6,749 bases of DNA. It comes from Synechococcaceae bacterium WB4_1_0192. Its GTDB lineage: Bacteria > Cyanobacteriota > Cyanobacteriia > PCC-6307 > Cyanobiaceae. The number at the start of each line of letters is the position of its first letter. Position 1 is the stretch's first letter. A model generated the notes under the pieces. That model was not told the origin of the DNA and did no database searches. It was given only the letters and a program-made list of their open reading frames with translations. The DNA is taken from positions 1-6,749 of the forward strand of contig RFPK01000112.1 in the NCBI GenBank assembly GCA_009926195.1, read 5' to 3'. This document shows positions 1-5,303 of the stretch, piece after piece. The position numbers were made by a program, and so were the translations under genes.

Positions 1-56
1 GTAACTATCTGGGTGCTCACGGATCGACGCTTCGGCGCCCGTTCCAGGCAGCGCGT

Positions 57-128
57 TGGGCCGTCGCCAAGTGGTAAGGCAGCGGGTTTTGGTCCCGCCA
101 TTCCTAGGTTCGAATCCTAGCGGCCCAG
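57..128 (+). tRNA. tRNA-Gln (anticodon TTG)
   Basis: This gene encodes a glutamine tRNA that reads CAA and, by wobble, CAG. A complete cloverleaf can be drawn. The 7-bp acceptor stem pairs 57-63 with 121-127, and G128 is the discriminator base. A short D stem starts at 66-68. The anticodon stem is GCGGG/CCCGC (82-86 and 94-98) around a 7-base loop, with TTG at 89-91. The T stem is CTAGG/CCTAG (104-108 and 116-120) around the canonical TTCGAAT loop. The 3' CCA is not encoded, since the sequence continues with TT, so it must be added after transcription. The 56 bases upstream contain no gene that I can support. Confidence 0.97.
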
Positions 129-215
129 TTCTTGACCTCTTTACACCGCCGCATCGACAGCGGACGGTGCCTGGATCACATTCCTGCGGAGCGTCACCGG
201 CTCCTGATCACAACC

Positions 216-977
216 ATGCACACCCACCCGCTGCTGGTGTTCGATTTCGACGGTGTCCTGGTGGACGGCATGGCCGAGTACTGGTGGAGCGCCCGCCACG
301 CCGCCCTGGCCCTGCGACCCGATCAGGTTCTGCCGGAGCAGGCACCCCCCGGGTTCGCCCAGCTGCGCCCGCTGATCCACAAGGGCTGGGAGATGGTGCT
401 GGCGGCGCTGGAGCTGGCACGGCCCGATCTCGATCTGGACGCGTACCTGGCGGATTACGACGGCTGCACCGCAGCGGCAGTGGGGCGCTGGCAGCTGGAG
501 CCAGCCGTGCTGCAGGACAGCCTGGAGAACCTGCGCCGCAGAGCCATCCAGGAGGATCCCTCTGCCTGGCTGGCCCTGCATCACCCCTACCCCGGCGTCC
601 CCGAACGGCTGCAGCGCCTGGCCGAGGAAGGCAGCGACTGGCTGGTGCTGACCACCAAGGGTGGCGCATTCGCCCGGGAGCTGCTGCAGGCCTACGGCCT
701 GAAGCCGCAGGCCGTCTACGGGCATGAACAGGGCAGCAAGCCCGAGGTGCTGCTGCGGCTGAGCCGCGAGCAGCCCGCACCGCTGTGGTTCGTGGAAGAT
801 CGTCGGCCGACCCTGGAAACGGTGCGGCGCACGCGGGGCCTGGAGGCGGTGCGCTGCTTCCTGGTGTCCTGGGGCTACCTGGGACCCGGCGATCGCGAGC
901 AGCTGCCGAGCGGGATCGAACTGCTGGAGCCGGAACGCTTTGCCACCCCCCTGGCGAACTGGCCCGACAGCCGCTAG
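216..977 (+). CDS. HAD-superfamily hydrolase (probable phosphatase)
   Basis: This 253-residue cytoplasmic protein has all four haloacid dehalogenase motifs, so it is probably a Mg2+-dependent phosphatase or phosphohydrolase; the substrate cannot be read from sequence. Motif I is FDFDGVLVD, with nucleophile Asp10 and acid/base Asp12. Motif II is the LVLTT strand (Thr146/147). Motif III is Lys175 in GSKPE. Motif IV is the acidic pair Glu194-Asp195 in FVEDRRP. The helical, Trp-rich stretch at about residues 20-120 fits a C1-type cap domain. I chose the ATG at 216 because it puts motif I about nine residues from the N-terminus, as is usual. A TTG at 132 in the same frame would add 28 residues with no family resemblance. 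There is no clear Shine-Dalgarno sequence. The stop codon directly abuts the LexA box of recA, so the recA promoter probably overlaps the last codons of this gene. Confidence 0.85.
   Translation: MHTHPLLVFDFDGVLVDGMAEYWWSARHAALALRPDQVLPEQAPPGFAQLRPLIHKGWEMVLAALELARPDLDLDAYLADYDGCTAAAVGRWQLEPAVLQDSLENLRRRAIQEDPSAWLALHHPYPGVPERLQRLAEEGSDWLVLTTKGGAFARELLQAYGLKPQAVYGHEQGSKPEVLLRLSREQPAPLWFVEDRRPTLETVRRTRGLEAVRCFLVSWGYLGPGDREQLPSGIELLEPERFATPLANWPDSR
889..896. repeat. HIP1 octamer (GCGATCGC)
   Basis: This is a single perfect copy of the highly iterated palindrome found in many cyanobacterial genomes. It lies inside the hydrolase coding sequence. It is the only full copy I found in the window, so it is weak support for a cyanobacterial origin; at this GC content a chance occurrence is possible. 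Confidence 0.45.
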
Positions 978-991
978 GGTACACCTGTACT
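964..991 (+). promoter_or_regulatory. Candidate recA promoter overlapping the LexA box
   Basis: A possible -35 element, CCGACA (964-969; GACA matches the consensus), is separated by 16 bases from a possible -10 element, TGTACT (986-991; 4 of 6 match TATAAT). The -10 hexamer coincides with the right half of the LexA palindrome, which is the arrangement expected if LexA blocks RNA polymerase. The -35 would lie inside the last codons of the upstream hydrolase gene. Each hexamer is weak alone. The call rests mainly on the operator. Confidence 0.35.
978..991. promoter_or_regulatory. LexA (SOS) operator of recA
   Basis: The sequence GGTACACCTGTACT fits the cyanobacterial LexA consensus RGTACNNNDGTWCB at every defined position: two GTAC half-sites, a four-base spacer ending in T, and T after the right half-site. 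It starts on the base after the hydrolase stop codon and lies about 150 nt upstream of the ATG at 1140, the probable original recA start. It predicts that recA is repressed by LexA and induced by DNA damage. Confidence 0.72.
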
Positions 992-1005
992 AAACCAGTT
1001 GGGGT

Positions 1006-1036
1006 CCGGCTGGTCGGTCGGCCGGTGAAACACCGG
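1006..1036 (+). other. Two mutually exclusive hairpins in the recA leader
   Basis: In the presumed 5' UTR, CCGGC (1006-1010) can pair with GCCGG (1021-1025) across a 10-base loop. Alternatively CCGGTG (1022-1027) pairs perfectly with CACCGG (1031-1036) across an AAA loop. Both use bases 1022-1025, so they cannot form together. No U-run follows, so this is not an obvious terminator. Chance pairing in GC-rich DNA is possible and no function is known. I see nothing else recognisable in the rest of the 992-1139 leader. Confidence 0.3.
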
Positions 1037-1139
1037 GACCGCCGGGTGGCACTTCAGATTCTGAGGTCGCCGAGGATGGCGCCGATTCCACCGGCCCAGC
1101 ACCTGCAGCGCGGCCCACTCCATCGCTAGAGACGCAGAC

Positions 1140-1178
1140 ATGCCTGCCGACGACAAGACCAGCCGCACCAGCAATGCC
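1140..1178 (+). pseudogene. recA: Displaced 5' end of recA (probable original start)
   Basis: From the ATG at 1140 thirteen codons read MPADDKTSRTSNA, which resembles the amino end of picocyanobacterial RecA (MPAD followed by a polar, variable stretch). The frame is then one base out of step with the RecA body, which resumes as NFGKGSIM at 1180. If the intervening bases were present, this ATG would be the natural recA start. A weak purine stretch (GAGA) lies 9-12 bases upstream. Read onward in its own frame, the sequence gives an unrelated peptide ending at 1601, which I regard as an artefact. My recognition of the MPAD start is from memory of the family. Confidence 0.6.
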
Positions 1179-2217
1179 CAACTTCGGCAAGGGCTCGATC
1201 ATGCGCCTGGGGGATGCCTCGCGCATGCGCATCGAGACCAGCCCCACCGGCGCCCTCACCCTCGATCTCGCCCTGGGCGGTGGCTATCCCAAAGGCCGCG
1301 TGGTGGAGATCTACGGACCGGAGAGCTCGGGCAAGACCACACTCACCCTCCATGCCATCGCCGAGGTGCAGCGCCGCGGTGGCGTGGCCGCCTTCGTGGA
1401 CGCCGAGCATGCCCTCGATCCGGTGTACGCAGCCGCCCTGGGGGTCGACATCGAGAACCTGCTGGTTTCACAACCGGACACCGGCGAGATGGCCCTGGAG
1501 ATCGTCGACCAGCTGGTGCGCTCGGCCGCCGTCGACATCGTCGTGGTCGACTCAGTGGCCGCCCTCACCCCCCGCGCCGAAATCGAGGGGGAGATGGGTG
1601 ATCTGGCCGTGGGCAGCCAGGCGCGTCTGATGAGCCAGGCGATGCGCAAGATCACGGGCAACATCGGCAAATCCGGCTGCACCGTGATCTTCCTCAACCA
1701 GCTGCGCCAGAAGATCGGCGTCACCTACGGCAACCCGGAAACCACCACGGGCGGTAACGCCCTGAAGTTCTACGCCTCAGTCCGACTGGACATCCGCCGC
1801 ATCCAGACGCTCAAGCGAGGCACGGAAGAATACGGAATCCGCGCCAAGGTGAAGGTGGCCAAGAACAAGGTGGCTCCTCCCTTCCGCATCGCCGAATTCG
1901 ACATTCTGTTCGGACGCGGCATCAGTACCATCGGTTGCCTGCTGGATCTGGCCGAGGAGAACGGCGTGGTGGTGCGCAAGGGAGCCTGGTATAGCTATGA
2001 GGGCGACAACATCGGCCAGGGTCGTGACAACACGATCACCTGGCTGGAACAGAACCCCGGTCCCAAGGATGAGATTGAGATCAAGGTGCGCCAGAAGCTG
2101 AGCGAGGCCAGCGATTCACTGCGGCCCGTGGCCGCCGCGGCCGCCCGCCTGGCTGCTGGCACCAGCAGCGCCGGAGCCGAGGCCGAGAGCGACGCAGCCG
2201 TGGCCAGCGCCAGCTGA
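1174..2217 (+). CDS. recA: Recombinase RecA, N-terminally truncated
   Basis: RecA forms ATP-dependent filaments on single-stranded DNA, drives strand exchange and stimulates LexA self-cleavage. The ATPase core is intact. It has Walker A GPESSGKTT (residues 48-56, Lys54), the catalytic Glu78 in DAEHALD, and Walker B VVVDSV (Asp126). Loop L1 lies at about 136-153, and loop L2 with GNPETTTGGNALKFY at 187-200. The C-terminal domain is followed by a tail rich in Ala and Ser. The first RecA-like residue is Asn3 (NFGKGSIM), so the equivalent of roughly the first 20 residues of E. coli RecA is missing; this is the helix that packs against the neighbouring subunit in the filament. The ATG at 1174 is merely the first in-frame ATG, with no Shine-Dalgarno sequence. 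The true start is probably 1140, lost through a frame-changing deletion. It converges with the DUF1815 gene and has a LexA box upstream. Confidence 0.9.
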   Translation: MPNFGKGSIMRLGDASRMRIETSPTGALTLDLALGGGYPKGRVVEIYGPESSGKTTLTLHAIAEVQRRGGVAAFVDAEHALDPVYAAALGVDIENLLVSQPDTGEMALEIVDQLVRSAAVDIVVVDSVAALTPRAEIEGEMGDLAVGSQARLMSQAMRKITGNIGKSGCTVIFLNQLRQKIGVTYGNPETTTGGNALKFYASVRLDIRRIQTLKRGTEEYGIRAKVKVAKNKVAPPFRIAEFDILFGRGISTIGCLLDLAEENGVVVRKGAWYSYEGDNIGQGRDNTITWLEQNPGPKDEIEIKVRQKLSEASDSLRPVAAAAARLAAGTSSAGAEAESDAAVASAS

Positions 2218-2585
2218 TGCAAGCAAGCCCCCTGCCCGGATTTTCCTGGGCAGGGGGCAGCGGGGGCAGAGGGTCCGGAGCGTGCGCGCAGCGTGGCCGC
2301 AACCCGCTCAAGCTCCTGAATGGCCTCGGCCCCCTCCAGCTTGACCAACTCGTGGCCATTGCGCGATTCAACCCAGCTGATGCCGTAATCGGAAACCAGA
2401 AAACGCACCAGATGGCCATCGCCAAGGCCGGCAACAAAGGATGCCCCGTGGCCATCGCGGTCGTCACCGCAGACGTAACACGTCGCGGCAAAACCCTGCT
2501 GTTGCAAGCCGTCGGCGAGAGCTCGCAGGCTCAGCACGAGATCTTCAACAACGGATCGGTAGTGCTCGGCAAGACGCGCAAACAT
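1995..2585 (-). CDS. DUF1815 family protein with abnormal 3' extension
   Basis: Residues 1-105 match the small cyanobacterial DUF1815 family as I remember it. Features are MFxRLAEHYRSVVEDL at the start, TCYVCG (35-40), GDGHLVRFLVSDYGISW (55-71) and ELVKLEGAEAIQELE near 79-93. The function of the family is unknown. Proteins of this family are usually about 100-110 residues, but this frame has no stop there. It reads 196 residues, first through the hairpin (about residues 110-120) and then more than 220 nt antisense to the end of recA. That tail has no recognisable content and mirrors recA codons. The ATG at 2585 starts directly on the conserved motif. A weak -10-like TAGGAT lies at 2611-2616 on the minus strand, with no convincing -35. 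The gene may be cotranscribed with DUF2839 130 nt upstream. I am confident of the domain and doubtful of everything beyond about 2256. Confidence 0.75.
   Translation of the reverse strand: MFARLAEHYRSVVEDLVLSLRALADGLQQQGFAATCYVCGDDRDGHGASFVAGLGDGHLVRFLVSDYGISWVESRNGHELVKLEGAEAIQELERVAATLRARSGPSAPAAPCPGKSGQGACLHQLALATAASLSASAPALLVPAARRAAAAATGRSESLASLSFWRTLISISSLGPGFCSSQVIVLSRPWPMLSPS
2227..2258. terminator. Hairpin between recA and DUF1815, possible bidirectional terminator
   Basis: An 11-bp perfect inverted repeat, GCCCCCTGCCC (2227-2237) and GGGCAGGGGGC (2248-2258), encloses a 10-base loop containing TTTT. It starts 10 nt after the recA stop and lies where the DUF1815 domain ends on the other strand. 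Neither side has a strong U-tract: the plus side continues AGCGGGGG and the minus side TTGCTTGC. It is therefore a strong hairpin but not a textbook intrinsic terminator. The position between convergent genes favours a shared terminator role. Confidence 0.55.
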
Positions 2586-2715
2586 TGGCCGTCCAGCAAG
2601 GAATGAACGGATCCTAACGTTTTCTTCAGGTTTCCGTGGCTCTGGTCGGCGGGGCGCTCACAGGGGTGGCTGGCAAGGCTGACGGCCGCCTCCATCAGCG
2701 CATCAGGTGATGAAC

Positions 2716-2976
2716 TCAGCCGTCGGCAAGGGTCCACCAGCCGGCAGCCGGGCCGATGAAGCGGACCGTGACCCAGAAGATCACCAGTGCACCGATGCCG
2801 ATCCAGGCGCCCCGGGTGGTGATCTGCACGAAGCGCTCGCCCTGATTCCGGGTCAGCGGCAGCCAGGGGGCGATGCGCGGCGACGTGTCCTTCGGGCGCG
2901 ACGGGGCAGCCGCAGGCTTGCTGGTTTTGGGGCGGGGCGGCAACCCCTGCTCAGCGCGGCGCTTGGCCTCTCCCAT
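2716..2976 (-). CDS. DUF2839 family small membrane protein
   Basis: This is an 86-residue protein of a cyanobacterial family with no known function. It begins with MGEAKRR, followed by a Pro/Lys-rich linker (about 12-35) and then PRIAPWLPLTRNQ. Next comes ITTRGAWIGIGALVIFWVT with VRFIGPAAGWWTLADG at the end. Residues about 56-81 form one hydrophobic membrane-spanning segment; the basic N-terminal half suggests a cytoplasmic or stromal-side N-terminus. The ATG at 2976 starts directly on the family's MGEAKRR motif. Because of an apparent frameshift upstream, the helicase-like frame runs into this gene without a stop, so an automatic gene caller would report one fused protein. The 44-nt spacing to the helicase-like gene's expected stop suggests cotranscription. 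There is no Shine-Dalgarno sequence. Confidence 0.8.
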   Translation of the reverse strand: MGEAKRRAEQGLPPRPKTSKPAAAPSRPKDTSPRIAPWLPLTRNQGERFVQITTRGAWIGIGALVIFWVTVRFIGPAAGWWTLADG

Positions 2977-3020
2977 CGAACTGTGCTGCGGTCGGCGGCA
3001 CACAGGGTAAGGGGGCCGGA

Positions 3021-4290
3021 TCAGGCGGGCAGCAGCCGGGGCAGGGCCACCCAGGGTTCCAGCGCCTCGAGCACCTGCCGGCCCCAGCCCCGTCGCCGCA
3101 GGCGACCGTCGAGCACGGCAAGGCGACTGGCAGGGCAGGGGCAGCCGTTGCTGATGTTCCAGCCACCAGCCCCAGCTGCAGCAGATCACGCCATTGCTGT
3201 CCGGCGCCGTGAGCTGATGGCCCACCCGCGAGCCGAATTCGGCGGCCAGGCCGCTGGTGAGACTCAGCCGCAGCCCTTCGTCATCGAGCAGAACAACGGT
3301 GAGGCCGGCCTGGCCCAGCACCAGTCGCCGGCATTGATCGAGCAGATGGGCCGGGTAGTGGGGAGCATTGGGCAGGGCCTGGCCCTGGGGGGCGAACAGC
3401 GGCAGGGGATCCAGCAGCGGTGGGTCGGACAGGCTCAGCTCCACCTGAGGCGCCAGGCCATGGCCGGGGGCAGGCAGCTCGGCAGCCGGACCGACCAGCA
3501 CCAGGCCTCGCCGATGCAGCAGGCCGGGCAGTTGCGCCAGGGGCTCCAGAGGCTGGCGGTGCCATTGCCATTGGAGCAGGGTGGGATTGATGCAGGCCCA
3601 GCTGGTCCAGCCATCACCGCTGCTGGCCAGCCAGAGGGGCCAGGGATCCGGCAGGGGACCAAGCAGGGATAAGAGCTGCCGCAGGGGTGCCTCCTCATCG
3701 GCAGCAATCGGCAGTTGCTGCAAGGGTCCGCAGGGACGGGCCAGCAGGCGACGACTCAGGCGTTCATGCAACTCCAGCAGACTGGCGGCCGTGCCCGGCA
3801 GGCTGCGCCGCAGCAGCTCCCAGTGGGCTGTCTCGATCACGACCCCCAGCGCCTGCCGCAGCCCGGCCTCAAACCGCTCCCCCTCGGGCACCAGAAGCTG
3901 GCGCTCCCCCAGGGCACCATCGCGCCAGGCCTGCACCAGCTCATCGGGCTGCAGCAACCACAGCCGAGCCGAGGCCGGAGCCCGGGGCCCCTCCCAGCAG
4001 GGCAGACGCAACCCCACCGTCTCAAGCCGTGGCCACTCCACCTGCAGGAGCCGCTGACGCAAGGCCGGGCTCACCAGCAGAGCCACGGGCCCCTCGTGCA
4101 AGGCCAGGGGGACCAGCAGTCCCAGCAGCCAGCTGGGATCACTACCGGCGGCGAGGCGCACCAGGGTCTGATCGCCGCGACGCAGGCTGCGGGCAACCAG
4201 ACGGCTGAGGGTGAGGTGATGCGGCCAGCGCGTCTCCCCCTCCAGCCGCAACAGGGCCTTGAGTTGTTGGTGGGCCTGGGCTTCCAACAT
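3021..4290 (-). CDS. Cyanobacterial helicase-like protein, frameshifted near its 3' end
   Basis: The protein resembles a picocyanobacterial family annotated as DinG-like ATP-dependent DNA helicases; the name comes from remembered similarity (MLEAQAHQQLKALL, HHLTLSRLVARSLRR, LLDQCRRLVLGQAGLTVVLLDD, SNGVICCSW). I cannot see a working P-loop: where Walker A is expected the sequence is AAGSDPSWLLG, without GKT/S, and no DEAH/DEAD box is visible. It may be a non-catalytic relative. I start it at the ATG at 4290, where family similarity begins; a TTG at 4338 in the same frame would overlap tyrA. The frame breaks at 3122-3123. Removing one base there restores LAVLDGRLRRRGWGRQVLE and a TGA at 3021-3023, giving about 422 residues. 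As written, the frame bypasses that stop and continues into DUF2839 to 2716, about 524 residues from the same start. Confidence 0.6.
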
Positions 4291-4331
4291 CGGCGAATCG
4301 TAGGAAGCTGGCTGCAGCGAACTGTTCAGCG
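4291..4331. promoter_or_regulatory. Divergent intergenic region, helicase-like gene and tyrA
   Basis: Only 41 nt separate the two divergent start codons. Promoters must therefore overlap each other or the opposing coding region. On the minus strand a -10-like TACGAT lies six bases before the helicase-like ATG, which would give a leaderless or near-leaderless mRNA. Neither start has a Shine-Dalgarno sequence. The promoter elements are not individually convincing. Confidence 0.3.
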
Positions 4332-5192
4332 ATGACAAGCCTCTGGCGTCAGCGGCCGGTGGGGATCGTGGGGCTGGGACTGATCGGCGGTTCGCTCGGC
4401 CTCGATCTGCGCGCCAGCGGGGCCACGGTCCATGCGCTGGTGCACCGCCAGACCACGGCGGAGCGGGCCCGGGAGCGGCAACTGGCCGATCGGGTCGACA
4501 CCGACCCGGCGGTGCTGCGGGACTGCGGGCTGATCGTGCTGGCCCTGCCGCTCGATCGCCTGCTCGATCCCGATCCGGCCCTCGTCGCCGCGCTGCCGGC
4601 GGCGGCGGTGGTCACCGACGTGGGTTCGGTGAAACAGCCGGTGCTGGAGCGCTGGCAGCCCTGGCACCGACGCTTTGTGGCCAGCCACCCGATGGCAGGC
4701 ACGGCCGAGGCCGGTGTGGAGGCGGGGGTGCAGGGCCTGTTCGCGGGACGTCCCTGGGTGGCCACACCAACGGCTGACACCGACCCGGAAGCACTGGCGG
4801 CGGTACAGACGCTGGCGGAAGCGGTGGGCGCCGCGTGGCTGCAATGCGAGGCCAGCGCGCACGACCGGGCCGTGGCGCTGATCTCACACATGCCGGTGCT
4901 GGTGAGCGCTGCCCTGCTGCAGACGGCTGAACAGGGCGGAACCGCCGCTGGTGCGGGAGCATTGGTGCGTCGCCTCGCCTCCAGTGGCTTCGCGGACACC
5001 AGCCGGATCGGCGGCGGCAACCCGGAGCTGGGCACCCTGATGGCGCGCTGCAACCGGCCGGCGGTGCTGCAGGCGCTGGCGCACTACCGCCAGCAGCTGG
5101 CGGCGCTTGAGGGGTTGGTCGAGAGCGAGCAGTGGGACGCCCTGCAGGCCGAGCTCGGCCACTGCCAGGCGCTGCGACCGGAGTTTCTGTGA
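4332..5192 (+). CDS. tyrA: Prephenate/arogenate dehydrogenase
   Basis: TyrA catalyses the oxidative decarboxylation that leads to tyrosine in the cytoplasm. In cyanobacteria the substrate is usually arogenate and the cofactor NADP+. The 286 residues show the dinucleotide-binding motif GLGLIGGSLG (14-23), VTDVGSVK (94-101) and the catalytic SHPMAGT (118-124, with His119 the probable catalytic histidine). They also show SHMP (185-188) and the C-terminal dimerisation-domain signature SSGFADTSRIGGGNPE (217-232). Arg39 just after the second strand is placed to contact the NADP 2'-phosphate, which I infer from the Synechocystis enzyme. Length is normal and there is no ACT or chorismate mutase domain. 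The ATG at 4332 puts the Rossmann motif at the usual distance from the N-terminus. It is divergent from the helicase-like gene and convergent with the CrtD-like gene. Confidence 0.92.
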   Translation: MTSLWRQRPVGIVGLGLIGGSLGLDLRASGATVHALVHRQTTAERARERQLADRVDTDPAVLRDCGLIVLALPLDRLLDPDPALVAALPAAAVVTDVGSVKQPVLERWQPWHRRFVASHPMAGTAEAGVEAGVQGLFAGRPWVATPTADTDPEALAAVQTLAEAVGAAWLQCEASAHDRAVALISHMPVLVSAALLQTAEQGGTAAGAGALVRRLASSGFADTSRIGGGNPELGTLMARCNRPAVLQALAHYRQQLAALEGLVESEQWDALQAELGHCQALRPEFL

Positions 5193-5204
5193 GTCCGGCC
5201 ATCC

Positions 5205-5242
5205 CCTGACCACATCTGCCTGACCACGTCTGCCTGACCACA
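5205..5242. repeat. Tandem repeat, 14-bp unit, about 2.7 copies
   Basis: The unit CCTGACCACATCTG (5205-5218) is followed directly by CCTGACCACGTCTG (5219-5232), which differs at one base, and then by a partial copy CCTGACCACA (5233-5242). It lies 12 nt after the tyrA stop, in the spacer between two convergent genes. It shows no dyad symmetry and is not an obvious terminator. Confidence 0.8.
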
Positions 5243-5251
5243 GCCCGCTGC

Positions 5252-5278
5252 CCTCAAACCGGCTGACCTCAAACCGGC
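5252..5278. repeat. Direct repeat, 12-bp identical copies, 15-bp period
   Basis: CCTCAAACCGGC occurs at 5252-5263 and again at 5267-5278, separated by TGA. The junction reads CTGACC, the same core that begins each unit of the preceding 14-bp repeat, so the two arrays may have a related origin. The array ends about 25 nt from the stop codon of the CrtD-like gene. No U-tailed hairpin was seen in the 5193-5303 spacer. Confidence 0.75.
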
Positions 5279-5303
5279 AGAAACGGAACCAACGGCGGCG
5301 CGA

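Noticed and set aside
1..56. Possible promoter or gene end before the tRNA
   Set aside because: TAACTA at 2-7 is weakly -10-like but too far from the tRNA and without a partner element. No open frame can be supported.
56..727. Open frame starting inside the tRNA and running through the HAD gene in another frame
   Set aside because: It begins within tRNA-Gln and reads an Arg/Pro/Ala-rich out-of-frame shadow of the hydrolase.
208..984. Minus-strand open frame of 258 codons opposite the HAD hydrolase
   Set aside because: The composition is dominated by Pro, Ala, Arg and Ser, as expected for the reverse of GC-rich coding DNA, whereas the plus frame has all four HAD motifs.
2701..2712. Small palindrome CATCAGGTGATG near the DUF2839 stop
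   Set aside because: A 5-bp stem with a 2-base loop is too small for a terminator, and no U-tract follows on either strand.
2707..3672. Plus-strand open frame of 321 codons opposite the helicase-like gene and DUF2839
   Set aside because: It is low-complexity Gln/Gly/Arg-rich sequence with no family resemblance, lying opposite real genes.
2716..4338. A genuine 540-residue helicase-membrane protein fusion
   Set aside because: Both expected gene ends are visible once a single base is removed at 3122-3123, and the joining residues look like out-of-frame DNA. The TTG at 4338 also overlaps the tyrA start.
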